Assembly (NCBI GenBank): GCA_015067995.1
Contig: SVLJ01000017.1
Coordinates: 1-61,614 of the forward strand
Direction: 5' to 3'
Source: Oscillospiraceae bacterium
GTDB taxonomy: Bacteria > Bacillota > Clostridia > Oscillospirales > Oscillospiraceae
Length of the DNA stretch: 61,614 nt
A program made the translations under genes and the position numbers. The stretch's first letter is position 1. The number at the start of each line of letters is the position of its first letter. Below the pieces are notes generated by a model. That model saw only the letters and a program-made list of their open reading frames with translations, was not told the DNA's origin and did no database searches. Positions 44,927-53,760 of the stretch are shown in pieces.

Positions 44927-45367
44927 TCAGCCTGCCATGACTTCAAATTTGATGACACCTTCCACTGCAGCAGCCTGAGCGATCAGAGCTTCCAGCGTCT
45001 CCTCCATGTCGGAGGTCTCGGCAGAAATCGTCACTGCCGCGCAGCCATTGGTGGGAATACTCTGGTTGATGGTCAGAATATTGGCGCCAGACTGCGCAAA
45101 CACACTCAGCACTCTGCTCAGCACGCCGGTATTGTCCTTCAGCATACCGTAGAACGTGATGATATGCTCCGCCTTCATGTCATTGAAAGGCTGCACGGAA
45201 TCCTTATACTTATAAAACGCGCTGCGGCTGATCCCAGCCATGCGGGTAGCCTCACCCACGGTGACCGCCTCACCGGTCTGCATCATGCGCTTGGCCTCCG
45301 CGACCTTGATGAATATCTCCGGCAATGCTTCCGCCGCTACCAGATAGTACTTGATTTCTCTGCTCAT
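44927..45367 (-). CDS. pheB: UPF0735 ACT-domain protein
   Basis: The protein has 146 residues. An N-terminal helix-turn-helix-like region (VGEATRMAGISRSAFYKYKD, about 37-56) is followed by a C-terminal ACT domain (about 70-146). PheB-type proteins are amino-acid-responsive regulators often placed beside hom. It is the first gene of the pheB-hom-lysC unit and could sense threonine or a related amino acid. GGCGGACTTGA precedes the ATG. The ligand is inferred only from the gene context. Confidence 0.9.
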   Translation of the reverse strand: MSREIKYYLVAAEALPEIFIKVAEAKRMMQTGEAVTVGEATRMAGISRSAFYKYKDSVQPFNDMKAEHIITFYGMLKDNTGVLSRVLSVFAQSGANILTINQSIPTNGCAAVTISAETSDMEETLEALIAQAAAVEGVIKFEVMAG

Positions 45368-45581
45368 TCAAGTCCGCCTCCCATGGTCATTTGTCTGCCT
45401 ATGTCGCTCATGGTATCACATTCCAGCCTTCTGCGCAATCAATAAAAGAGAAAATATTTCGCCCTTTTTGATAAATAATTCGTCATTTTGTCCTTCCCGC
45501 GCGGATTTTGACTGCGAAAGAAGCTCCACAGCGGAAACACACCTGCATTTTCTCCCAAAGCGCGGTTCTGAGCACGTAAGA

Positions 45582-45609
45582 GAAACCGACCGCTGACGCG
45601 GTCGGTTTC
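45582..45609 (-). terminator. terminator after the penicillin-binding protein gene
   Basis: A 12-bp stem (45582-45593 with 45598-45609) with a TGAC loop. On the minus strand TTTC follows. Confidence 0.65.
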
Positions 45610-45625
45610 AGTAATCTGCACAGGC

Positions 45626-48466
45626 TTATCTGTTGAAAATATCCAATAGGCCGCCCAGATTGAACATGCTGCCATTGTCAGCAACACCGGGCTCTGCGGG
45701 TTCGGCAGGCGTCGTATCCGGCTGCTCTGTACCGGGTTCTTCCGGAACGATGGGATCCGTACCGGGCGTTTCCGTTCCAGGTGTGTCACCGGGCTGCTCG
45801 GTTCCGGGGTTCTGCGGATCATCACCGCCGAACATGCTGTCCCACCAGTCCTCGAAGGTTCCGCCGCCCGGATAGGTTCCATCCTCGCCGGGCTGCGTCC
45901 AGTCCGGGATCTCCGGCTCCACCACCGGCGGCGTATAGATCAGGTTGCCCTCCTCATCATAGGACCAGCCTTCACCCAGTCCGTGAACCGGGCACTCCTT
46001 CGTATCATCCAGACGGCTGATCACATAGGCATCATCCGTGGCGGCAACGATATTCAGCGGCATCTCCACGATCTCGCCTGCGGCGTTTTTCTTGGTAGGC
46101 GCACTGATGGTTCCGGTCTTCGGATCATACACACCGTTGGTATAGAATTCCGGCCGGTTGAAATCCAGCAGTGCCACCGTGGTGACGCAGTCCTCTGTGC
46201 AGCCCGGGAACTTCAGGCACTTGCCCGCCGTGCAGTATTCCCGCATAACGTGCATAGTGCAGACTTCCTGAGGCTGGGTACCGATGGCCACCTCCACAGT
46301 GGTCACGCGGCTGCCGCGCAGATCATGTGCGCAGTTCTCACCGGCCAGCATACCGCTGTCGCGGCAGATCTTCACATTCATCAGACCGCCGTCGGGAACA
46401 CGGAATTCCTTGCGGTCCAAATTGGCATGGACCTTCTCCATGACCTTCCGCCACATATCGATGGCGGGGCTGCCGGAGTAGGAGATCTTTTCGTTCTGAT
46501 CATAGCCCGTCCAGACAGCCGCACTGTAATAAGGCGTATAGCCGACAAAATAGCGATCATAGTTATCGTTGGTGGTACCGGTCTTGCCGGCGATGGGCAT
46601 TCCGTCAAACCGCGCGCTCTTGCCGGTACCCTTTTCTACCGCCGTGGTCAGCAGCTCATTCATAAAGTAGGCCGTGGTCTGCTTCATGGCCACAGAGGTC
46701 TCCTGATCGTTCACCAGAACGTCTCTGCCCTCTGCATCTGTAACCTTCACATACATACGGGGCTTGTTGTAAACGCCGTCGTTTGCGAAGGCTGCATAGG
46801 CTGCCGCCATCTCCTTGGTGTTGACGCCTCTCTGCAGGCCGCCCAAAGCCAGGTTGCCGATCTGCGTGCCGTCCTGCTCGGTGATGGTTGTCAGGCCCAG
46901 ATTCTCCGTCATGAAGTTGTAGGAGTTGTTCAGGCCCAACCTCTCCATGGTCTGCACCGCGAAGGTATTGACAGAGTCATACACACCGCGGGAAAGCAGC
47001 GTTCTGCCCTTATAGGTGGTGGGAGAGTTTCTCGGCCACGGAGTTCCGTTGAGGTTGCGCACAGGATAGTCATCAAAGGTCGTTGCCATGGTGATCACAC
47101 CGGCGTCCAGCGCCGGAGAATACACCGACAGCGGCTTAATGGACGAACCGCACTGGCGGGTGACCATGGCGTAATTCAGGATCATATCACCCTGCTTGGG
47201 ACCCACATCACCCACCATAGCCACCACGTTGCCGGTGTTGATATCCACGATGGTGATACCGGAGCGCAGCTGCTGTCCGCTGGAGGACACCACATCCAGA
47301 TTGCTCCGATCCTCATAGACAGACTCTGCCAGAGCCTGAACCTCCGGATCCAGAGTGATATAGATGTTGTAGCCGCCGTTGAGGAGCTTGGTCACCGCCT
47401 GTTCTTCGGTGATTCCAAACTTCTCCACCATGTCGCCCACCACTTCACGGCGGGCCTCATCCACAAACCAGGACTGCTTACCGATGCTGCCGTCCTCTTT
47501 GGCGTTCTCTTCCTTGACGATGTCCTCCACCCGGCGGACATTGGCAAACTGCAGCTCCTCCGCCACAGCCTGATCGTACTCCTCCTGGGTGATCTTCTTC
47601 TGATCCAGCATCTGGTAAAGCACGGTCTCCTGACGGTCCTTGTTCATCTGACGGGCCGTCTTTACCACGCCGGTCTCCGGGTTGGTGACCTTGACCCCGG
47701 AGAAGGGTCCGTACAGAGACGGATTGTTGGTGATGGAGATGATGCATGCGCACTCCGCCAGCGTCAGCTCGGAAACATCCTTGTCGAAATAGAGCTGCGC
47801 CGCCGTCTGCACACCGTAGCAGCCCTGACCCAGGGTGATGGTGTTGAGATACATCTCCATGATCTCATCCTTGGTGTATCTCTGCTCAAACTCCAGCGCA
47901 CGGAAAATCTCCGTCACCTTGCGCTTGATGGTGGTCTGGCGGTCGCCGGTCATGTTCTTCAGCAGCTGCTGGGTGATGGTGGAACCGCCAAAACTCTTAT
48001 CTCCCTGCACCACCTTCAGAACAGCATGAGCAGTACGCCGCCAGTCCACACCGCGATGGGTCTCAAAGCGCTTGTCCTCGATGGCGATGGCAGCGTCGAT
48101 CAGGTATTTGGGAATCTCTTCATAGTCCACAATGACGCGGTTTTCCGTGCCGTGGAGCTTCTGCAGCTCCGTCCAGTTGCCGGTTTCCTTATCCATGTAA
48201 TAGATAATAGAGCTCTGCTTCAGCACATACTCACTGGCATCCACATACAGGTCCGGCTTCAGAGAAGTATTGACATACGTCATAAAGATTCCCACCAGCA
48301 TCAAAGCCGTGAGACATCCGATCAGCACCATTGTGAACAGGAACCCGAACACGCCGCCGATAAAATTCAGCACACGGATCACGGGGTGGGGCCTTCCTCC
48401 CCGCCGCTCGTAAGCCGCTTGCTTTTTCGCAGAACGACTCTGCTTCCGGTCCTTCATATCGCTCAC
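45626..48466 (-). CDS. class A penicillin-binding protein (transglycosylase/transpeptidase)
   Basis: This bifunctional peptidoglycan synthase has 946 residues. Cytosolic tail, membrane anchor (about 35-60), GT51 domain (EDKRFETHRGVDWRRT with catalytic Glu; GGSTITQQLLKN), and transpeptidase domain with SxxK (GSSIKPLSVY), SVN and KTGTT. A long C-terminal extension contains six cysteines in a short span (REYCTAGKCLKFPGCTEDC, split over 19 residues) and a Pro/Glu/Thr/Gly-rich repeat tail. The GTG at 48466, nine bases after GGAGG, was chosen; an ATG three codons later is too far. Divergent from the DUF1292 gene. Confidence 0.95.
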   Translation of the reverse strand: MSDMKDRKQSRSAKKQAAYERRGGRPHPVIRVLNFIGGVFGFLFTMVLIGCLTALMLVGIFMTYVNTSLKPDLYVDASEYVLKQSSIIYYMDKETGNWTELQKLHGTENRVIVDYEEIPKYLIDAAIAIEDKRFETHRGVDWRRTAHAVLKVVQGDKSFGGSTITQQLLKNMTGDRQTTIKRKVTEIFRALEFEQRYTKDEIMEMYLNTITLGQGCYGVQTAAQLYFDKDVSELTLAECACIISITNNPSLYGPFSGVKVTNPETGVVKTARQMNKDRQETVLYQMLDQKKITQEEYDQAVAEELQFANVRRVEDIVKEENAKEDGSIGKQSWFVDEARREVVGDMVEKFGITEEQAVTKLLNGGYNIYITLDPEVQALAESVYEDRSNLDVVSSSGQQLRSGITIVDINTGNVVAMVGDVGPKQGDMILNYAMVTRQCGSSIKPLSVYSPALDAGVITMATTFDDYPVRNLNGTPWPRNSPTTYKGRTLLSRGVYDSVNTFAVQTMERLGLNNSYNFMTENLGLTTITEQDGTQIGNLALGGLQRGVNTKEMAAAYAAFANDGVYNKPRMYVKVTDAEGRDVLVNDQETSVAMKQTTAYFMNELLTTAVEKGTGKSARFDGMPIAGKTGTTNDNYDRYFVGYTPYYSAAVWTGYDQNEKISYSGSPAIDMWRKVMEKVHANLDRKEFRVPDGGLMNVKICRDSGMLAGENCAHDLRGSRVTTVEVAIGTQPQEVCTMHVMREYCTAGKCLKFPGCTEDCVTTVALLDFNRPEFYTNGVYDPKTGTISAPTKKNAAGEIVEMPLNIVAATDDAYVISRLDDTKECPVHGLGEGWSYDEEGNLIYTPPVVEPEIPDWTQPGEDGTYPGGGTFEDWWDSMFGGDDPQNPGTEQPGDTPGTETPGTDPIVPEEPGTEQPDTTPAEPAEPGVADNGSMFNLGGLLDIFNR

Positions 48467-48740
48467 TGCAGGACACCTCCTTCGATAAATTTCAGGATGT
48501 ACATAGTACTCCATTGTATCATCATAATCATATACGTTCCCTATTGTAACACGGCTGTCAACTTTTGAAAACTGCTTTTCCTCGTATAATTCAAACAAAT
48601 TTCTTCTGAATAGAACATTTTTCCTCTTGTTTTTCTTCCTTTCGACACATTTCCCTTCCTTTGACAGGTTTTGCCCCCTCTTGCTTTTTATACGGATTGC
48701 GGGTAAAATACCGAATAACAAATACACAGGAGGTTTTTCC

Positions 48741-49034
48741 ATGAGCGAAGATAGCAGCCCCATTTTTGTGGAACTGACTGACGAGGAAGGCAATACCCAA
48801 ACCCTGGAATATATTATGTCCCTGGAGATCGACGGACAGGAGTACCGCGCATTCTTCCCCACGGAAGCCGAGGGCGAGGAAGACGATCCCGATGCCGGTC
48901 TGATCATTCTGAAGGTCATCAACGAGGGCGGCGAGGAGCTGCTGTCCACCTGCGACTCGGAGGAAGAGCTGATGCGTGCCTATGACCAGTTTGCTCTGGA
49001 GCTGTTCGAGGACGAGGAGGAAGAAAATCCCTGA
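48741..49034 (+). CDS. DUF1292 protein (YrzB-like)
   Basis: This acidic 97-residue protein contains the DUF1292 core: ELTDEEGNTQTLEYI (about 11-25) and EYRAFFPTE, then PDAGLIILKV and a Glu/Asp-rich end. Members (YrzB) are widespread in Firmicutes and have no known function. AGGAGG is 8 bases ahead of the ATG. It is followed directly by the candidate 6S RNA gene. Confidence 0.88.
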   Translation: MSEDSSPIFVELTDEEGNTQTLEYIMSLEIDGQEYRAFFPTEAEGEEDDPDAGLIILKVINEGGEELLSTCDSEEELMRAYDQFALELFEDEEEENP

Positions 49035-49053
49035 GGAATCTCTTCGATTTCGA

Positions 49054-49082
49054 TTGCTTCTTTTCCGCAGATGTGGTATCTT
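49054..49082 (+). promoter_or_regulatory. promoter of the candidate 6S RNA
   Basis: TTGCTT (49054-49059), 17 bases, TATCTT (49077-49082), placing the start near 49089. Confidence 0.55.
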
Positions 49083-49088
49083 GATAAT

Positions 49089-49322
49089 AGCTCCTGCGCG
49101 GTTCGTGATAGATCTTTTTTTAACCCACATTTCGTTATACGGGATGCTGGTTCAGCAAGTGGTTTGCAGGCCTCCCGGCTGCCGTTTGCGGCTGGATGTT
49201 GGAAGCAATAAAGCGTGCTGCAGGCGACCCACCTGTCCGTAAAGGTGCAGGTTATAACGGGGTCTACACGGCCAAGCGGGGCACAGGAATATGAAAGAGC
49301 AGAGTTTTCTCTGCTCTTTTTA
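49089..49322 (+). ncRNA. ssrS: candidate 6S RNA
   Basis: There is no ORF here, but the stretch has its own promoter and terminator and RNA-like structure. An interrupted closing stem is formed by TCCTG...CGTG (49092-49107) with CACG...CAGGA (49267-49288). Inside is a large central region, with the hairpin CACCT/AGGTG (49230-49247) in its 3' half after GGCGACC. A length near 200 nt with a long interrupted rod and central bubble is the 6S pattern, which sequesters sigma-A RNA polymerase. SRP RNA, tmRNA and RNase P signatures are absent. Identity needs a covariance search. Confidence 0.55.
49294..49319 (+). terminator. terminator of the candidate 6S RNA
   Basis: An 11-bp stem (49294-49304 with 49309-49319) followed by TTATTTTA. 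Confidence 0.85.
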
Positions 49323-49553
49323 TTTTATGTCCTATATCGTCACAGATACCTTAAGATAATCTGAAAGTCTTTCAGCTGTTTTTCAGCTGCAGATGTTATC
49401 AATATACAATAGATACCCGGGATTTTGTCATGTTTCTGCAGGCCGGAGAGAATTAACTCTTGCACAACACCGCAAATTCCGGTATAATGTCGTAGTGTGT
49501 TTTGTCACCGCGAAAGACCCCCGCTTTTATTACTTGAGAGGACTGAATCAACT

Positions 49554-51122
49554 ATGAGCGCATCGAAAGAAAAGAAGATCCGCAAGGAGCAGCGCACCGC
49601 TGCAGACTGGGTGGACAACAAAGCAATCCAGGCAGAAAAGGACAAGCAGGACCACAAGAAGACAACGCTGCTCTTCGCAGTGGCAGCTGTGCTGTTCGTC
49701 GCCATCGGCATTTTCTCCTTCTTCTTCAACTCCGGCTTCATGCAGAAGAAGACGGATGCTGTTACCGTTAACGGCGAGTCCTATTCTCCCGCCCAGGTGC
49801 AGTATTACTATGTGAATTCCTATCAGAACTTCATTGAGCAAAACTACTATTACCTGTCTTACTATGGTCTGAACACCGCCTCCAGCCTGAAAGCACAGCA
49901 GTGCCTGCTGCTGGAAGACGGCACCTGGCATGACTATTTCGTGGAAGCCGCCGCTTCTTCCATAGCCGACATTCAGGCCATGTGTGACGCCGCCGAAAAG
50001 GACAACTTCCCCTGGAGCGACGAAATGCAGGCTGATTATGATTCCCAGATTGCTTACATGGAAGCCGGCCGCATCAGCTATAACGAGACCAACTCCACCT
50101 CTCTGGATATGGACGGTTATCTGGAGAAGGTCTTCGGCAAGCTGGTCACTGAGAAGGTTTTCCAGGAAGAGGTCAAGCGCAGCGTCATTGCTACCGCCTA
50201 TGCTGACGCCTATGTGGAATCTCTGGAGTACAGCGACAGCCAGATCCAGGACGCCTATAACAACGGCAAGCTGGAATTTGACCGCGTAAACTATAACGTC
50301 CTGCGCATTTCCGGCGCTGCCAGCACCACCGATGCCGATGGCAAGGCCATCACTCCCACCGATGCTGACAAGGCCGCTGCCATGGACGAGGCTAAGGCTC
50401 TGGCTGAGGAGCTGCTGGCCAAGGCTCAGAAGGGCGAGACTCTGAAGGATCTCAGCTCCGCCTATCAGAAGGCAAACCTCACCACCAGCGAATCCGCCAG
50501 CTATTACGAAGATGTGGTCATGGACTGGCTGTTTGACGAGTCCCGCAAGCCCGGCGATCTGACCGTGCTGAAGAACGATGACCTGTCCTACTACTATGTC
50601 GTCCAGTTCAATGAGCGCTTCCGTCACGACTACAACACCGTGAATGTCCGCCACATCCTGCTGACGGGCGGTACCGGCACTCTGACCTCCGACGATACCG
50701 GCTATGAGCAGCAGCAGGCTCTGCTGAAGGACATGGCAATGGCCGAGGCCGAAATGATCCTCATGGATTGGGCAAACGGCGAGGCTACCGAGGAAAGCTT
50801 TGCAGCTCTGGCCAACAAGCACTCTCAGGACGGCGGCTCCAACACCAGAGGTGGCCTTTATGAGCAGGTCTACACCGGCCAGATGGTTCACGAGTTCGGA
50901 GCCTGGTGCTTTGATGAGTCCCGTCAACCCGGCGATACCGGCATTGTCTATTCCGAGGACACCGGTGCTCATGTCATGTACTATGTTGGTAAGGATCGTC
51001 CCTACTGGGAGGTTCAGGTCATTGAGTCTCTGAAAAGCAAGGCCTATACCGAGTGGTACGAAGGCAAGACCACCGGCTATGAGTATGAGATCAACGATTT
51101 CGGTATGAGCGCTGTCGGCTAA
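49554..51122 (+). CDS. membrane-anchored parvulin-type peptidyl-prolyl isomerase
   Basis: The protein has 522 residues. A Lys-rich N-terminus and one membrane anchor (about 39-60) are followed by a SurA/PrsA-like N-terminal chaperone region and a PpiC parvulin domain (about 360-500; VRHILL, QDGGSNTRGGLYEQ, PGDTGIVYSEDTGAHV). It should assist folding of exported proteins outside the membrane. No lipobox is present, so it differs from classical PrsA. The ATG at 49554 is favoured over a GTG at 49497, with GAGAGG upstream at a long spacing. Strong codon bias suggests high expression. Confidence 0.9.
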   Translation: MSASKEKKIRKEQRTAADWVDNKAIQAEKDKQDHKKTTLLFAVAAVLFVAIGIFSFFFNSGFMQKKTDAVTVNGESYSPAQVQYYYVNSYQNFIEQNYYYLSYYGLNTASSLKAQQCLLLEDGTWHDYFVEAAASSIADIQAMCDAAEKDNFPWSDEMQADYDSQIAYMEAGRISYNETNSTSLDMDGYLEKVFGKLVTEKVFQEEVKRSVIATAYADAYVESLEYSDSQIQDAYNNGKLEFDRVNYNVLRISGAASTTDADGKAITPTDADKAAAMDEAKALAEELLAKAQKGETLKDLSSAYQKANLTTSESASYYEDVVMDWLFDESRKPGDLTVLKNDDLSYYYVVQFNERFRHDYNTVNVRHILLTGGTGTLTSDDTGYEQQQALLKDMAMAEAEMILMDWANGEATEESFAALANKHSQDGGSNTRGGLYEQVYTGQMVHEFGAWCFDESRQPGDTGIVYSEDTGAHVMYYVGKDRPYWEVQVIESLKSKAYTEWYEGKTTGYEYEINDFGMSAVG

Positions 51123-51138
51123 ACACCATCGATCCCCT

Positions 51139-51164
51139 GCAGGGCCGGCAAACGCCGGCCCTGC
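51139..51164 (+). terminator. terminator after the foldase gene
   Basis: An 11-bp GC-rich stem (51139-51149 with 51154-51164) and short T-run. Confidence 0.8.
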
Positions 51165-51191
51165 TTTCATCCACGCCAAAGGAGGCAGCAT

Positions 51192-51926
51192 ATGACTGAA
51201 CATCCCTTTCTGCGCAATGAAATGCTCTGGGGCACCGCAGCGCAGGAAACGCTGTCCCGCTCCCATGTGATCGTCTTTGGTCTGGGCGGCGTAGGCAGCT
51301 ATGCCGCGGAATGTCTGGCTCGCTCCGGAATCGGCGAACTGACCATTGTGGATAACGACATCGTTTCCCTCACCAACCGCAACCGCCAGCTGGAGGCACT
51401 CTCCTCCACCCTTGGTCAGCGGAAAACGGACGCTGTTGCCGCCCGTCTGCTGGACATCAATCCCGAGCTGGTGATACATCCCATCTTCGGCACCTACAAC
51501 GCGGAAAACCGCGGCCTGTTTTTCCCCGCTGGGGCTGCATACGACTATATTGCAGACGCCATCGATCTGGTGTCCTGCAAGCTGGATCTGGCGGAAACCG
51601 CACAGCGGCTGGGTATCCCCATGATCATGACTCTGGGCACCGGCAACAAGCTGGACCCCACCGCCCTCACGGTTACAGATATCTCCAAAACCTACGGCTG
51701 CCCGCTGGCACGGGTGATGCGCAAGGAATTGCGCGCCCGGGGCATCGACCATCTCCCGGTGGTATTCAGCCCCGAGGAGGCTGTGCAGCCTCTGCAGCCG
51801 GAAGCGCCGCCCCCTGGCCGCCGAAGCGTCCCGGCCAGTAACCCATGGGTTCCCGCCACCGCCGGTCTGCTGCTGGGCAGCGCCATCGTACGAAATCTGA
51901 TCCAGAAAGAGAGAGAAGCATTATGA
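51192..51926 (+). CDS. tcdA: tRNA threonylcarbamoyladenosine dehydratase-like E1 enzyme
   Basis: TcdA (CsdL) cyclises t6A37 of tRNA to ct6A, using ATP. The 244-residue protein is a ThiF/MoeB-type E1 fold: GLGGVGSYAAECLARSG (31-47) binds ATP, VDNDIVSLTNRNRQ follows, and YIADAIDLVSCK is typical of TcdA. It lacks the cysteine of ubiquitin-like E1 enzymes that form thioesters. AGGAGG precedes the ATG. Its last bases overlap the DUF554 start (ATGA). Confidence 0.93.
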   Translation: MTEHPFLRNEMLWGTAAQETLSRSHVIVFGLGGVGSYAAECLARSGIGELTIVDNDIVSLTNRNRQLEALSSTLGQRKTDAVAARLLDINPELVIHPIFGTYNAENRGLFFPAGAAYDYIADAIDLVSCKLDLAETAQRLGIPMIMTLGTGNKLDPTALTVTDISKTYGCPLARVMRKELRARGIDHLPVVFSPEEAVQPLQPEAPPPGRRSVPASNPWVPATAGLLLGSAIVRNLIQKEREAL

Positions 51927-52651
51927 TTACCGGTTCCATCATCAACGCTCTGGCCATCATCGCCGGTGCCGCCGTCGGCCTGCTTTTGAAGTGGCTGGCC
52001 GGTCGCTTTTCCAGTATTCTGCCCGCCGAAGCCGGTCAGCTGGGGCACCGCCTGCAGGAGATCATTATGCAGGGTGTCGCCCTGTGCGTACTGTATATCG
52101 GCATCAGCGGCTCCCTGAAGGGCAGCAACACGCTGGTGGCCATCCTCTCCATGGTATTGGGCGCCATCATCGGCGAGCTTCTGGATCTGGATCGCCGGAT
52201 GAAGCAGCTGGGCGACTGGGTACAGAGCAAAACCCAGAAACTGGCAGGCGGCGCCTCCGTTTCCGAGGGCTTCTTGACCGCCTCTCTGTTGTTCTGCGTA
52301 GGCGCTATGGCCATTGTAGGCTCACTGGAAAACGGACTCACCGGCAATTACGACACACTGAAGGCCAAGTCCCTTCTGGACGGCATCAGCTCCATCGTGT
52401 TTGCCTCCTCGCTGGGGATCGGCGTGGCCTTTTCCGGCGCGGCAGTGCTCATCTATCAGGGACTGATCTCCCTGAGCGCCTCCTTCATCTCCCCCTACCT
52501 TGGCGGCGAAGCCGTCATTGCGGAGATGACCTGCGTAGGCTCTCTGCTGATCGCTGCCCTGAGCCTGAACATGCTGGGCATCACCAGAATTAAGGTGATG
52601 AATCTGGTTCCCGCTTGCCTGCTGCCGATCCTTCTCTGCCGATTCATGTAA
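51923..52651 (+). CDS. DUF554 membrane protein (YdfK-like)
   Basis: This 242-residue protein has six or seven hydrophobic helices. The GSIINALAIIAGAAVGLLL opening, GAIIGELLDLDRR and GAMAIVGSLENGLTGNY segments are hallmarks of DUF554. Function is unknown; a small-solute transport role is sometimes presumed. It is translationally coupled to tcdA. Confidence 0.93.
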   Translation: MITGSIINALAIIAGAAVGLLLKWLAGRFSSILPAEAGQLGHRLQEIIMQGVALCVLYIGISGSLKGSNTLVAILSMVLGAIIGELLDLDRRMKQLGDWVQSKTQKLAGGASVSEGFLTASLLFCVGAMAIVGSLENGLTGNYDTLKAKSLLDGISSIVFASSLGIGVAFSGAAVLIYQGLISLSASFISPYLGGEAVIAEMTCVGSLLIAALSLNMLGITRIKVMNLVPACLLPILLCRFM

Positions 52652-52667
52652 ACCAGAAAGCATACAG

Positions 52668-52701
52668 AAAACCCTGAAACGGTGAATCGTTTCAGGGTTT
52701 T
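52668..52701. terminator. bidirectional terminator
   Basis: A 14-bp stem (52668-52681 with 52688-52701) ending in T6, between DUF554 and degV. Confidence 0.92.
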
Positions 52702-52708
52702 TTCATCA

Positions 52709-53590
52709 TTATTTGCGCAGTGCGGCAGGCACGCAGGAGCAACCGATGCCTAAGGCATCAGGCCCGATATGACAGCTGATACCCAGAGACAGGGGAGCAT
52801 ACAGAACCTCCATGCCCGGGAAAGCCGCCTGAATCTCCGTGATCCACTTCTCCACCATCTCCGGACTGCCATTGGAAGCTGCCAGCAGATGGATCTCTCC
52901 CTTTTCATACCAATCGTGAAACCGGGTCTCCAGATCACTGCGCATAGCCTCGATCATGGTTTTCTTGGCGCCGGCCAGACCTCTCGGATTCTTGAAACCT
53001 GTCAGCACACCCACATCCAAATGCAGCACCGGCCGAATTCCCAGCAACGTTCCTACCGCCGCAGTGGTGGCCGACACACGTCCGCCCCGCTTGAGATATT
53101 CCAGCGTGCTGGCGGCAACATAGATGGACATTTCGCTACGGGATGCCTCCAGCTCACGGCAGATTTCTTCGCCGCTCATGCCCTTCTCGGCCATCTCCAA
53201 TGCATCCAGCACGGAACGGTACAGCGGCGTGGCAATACGTCCGTTATCTACCACAAACACCCGTCCCTCATATTCGGGCTCTTCCGCCAGAATCTTCGCA
53301 GTAGCACAGGCGCCGCTGAGGCCGCTGCTGAGAGGCATGAACACCACCTGATCATGGGTCTTCAACGCCTGATCCCACAGTGCCATGATCTCCGCCGGAG
53401 AAGACTGTGACGTAGACATAGACGCTCCCGCGGAAAGTTTTGCAAAAAACGTTTCCCTGTCCGGTGCCTCATCCTCCAGATAATCGACTCCATCCAGCGT
53501 AAAGGGCATGGACAGGCGCATCACGCCCAGCTCCTCTGCCTGCTGGCGGCTCATACCACTATGACTGTCGGTTACGATCTGAACACTCAT
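52709..53590 (-). CDS. DegV-family fatty-acid-binding protein
   Basis: The protein has 293 residues. DegV/FakB proteins bind a fatty acid between two domains and present it to a fatty-acid kinase. VTDSHSGMSRQQAEE (6-20), SMSTSQSSPAEI (about 56-67; conserved Ser/Thr), PLSSGLSGA and RGGRVSATTAAVGTLLGI are family signatures. GAGGTTTTT precedes the ATG. The leader contains a GCCGC-GAAA-GCGGC hairpin and, further up, the long palindrome. The kinase partner is not in the window. Confidence 0.95.
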   Translation of the reverse strand: MSVQIVTDSHSGMSRQQAEELGVMRLSMPFTLDGVDYLEDEAPDRETFFAKLSAGASMSTSQSSPAEIMALWDQALKTHDQVVFMPLSSGLSGACATAKILAEEPEYEGRVFVVDNGRIATPLYRSVLDALEMAEKGMSGEEICRELEASRSEMSIYVAASTLEYLKRGGRVSATTAAVGTLLGIRPVLHLDVGVLTGFKNPRGLAGAKKTMIEAMRSDLETRFHDWYEKGEIHLLAASNGSPEMVEKWITEIQAAFPGMEVLYAPLSLGISCHIGPDALGIGCSCVPAALRK

Positions 53591-53649
53591 AAAAACCTCT
53601 TCGTGGTTATGATGGTTTCTCTCCCAGCCGCTTTCGCGGCGGGTCAGTA

Positions 53650-53688
53650 AAACGGTGTAGAATGATAATATAACATTCTACACCGTTT
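53650..53688. repeat. 15-bp perfect inverted repeat with AT-only loop upstream of degV
   Basis: AAACGGTGTAGAATG (53650-53664) and its exact complement (53674-53688) flank ATAATATAA. The loop contains a -10-like element on both strands. It may be an operator over the degV promoter, or the terminator of the upstream operon (four T on the minus strand). Confidence 0.7.
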
Positions 53689-53760
53689 CCTCATTCTATG
53701 CAAGGGTTTCTTGCCGGTCAGCGTTCTATTTCGCACAAGAGCCATCCGCACAGGTGTGCT

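Noticed and set aside
45368..45625. A possible lysine or threonine riboswitch upstream of pheB-hom-lysC
   Set aside because: The gap to pheB shows only a terminator for the other gene and AT-rich sequence; no L-box core or T-box features can be seen.
45983..48568. An 861-codon plus-strand frame across the penicillin-binding protein
   Set aside because: Antisense shadow; all catalytic motifs are on the minus strand.
49548..51752. A 734-codon minus-strand frame across the foldase and tcdA
   Set aside because: It spans two real plus-strand genes and an intrinsic terminator; no own start signals.
51192..51926. TcdA as a ubiquitin-like or CBASS-type E1 enzyme
   Set aside because: No CD-NTase, effector, JAB or E2-like gene is nearby, and the sequence matches the tRNA-modifying TcdA group including its neighbour-independent context.
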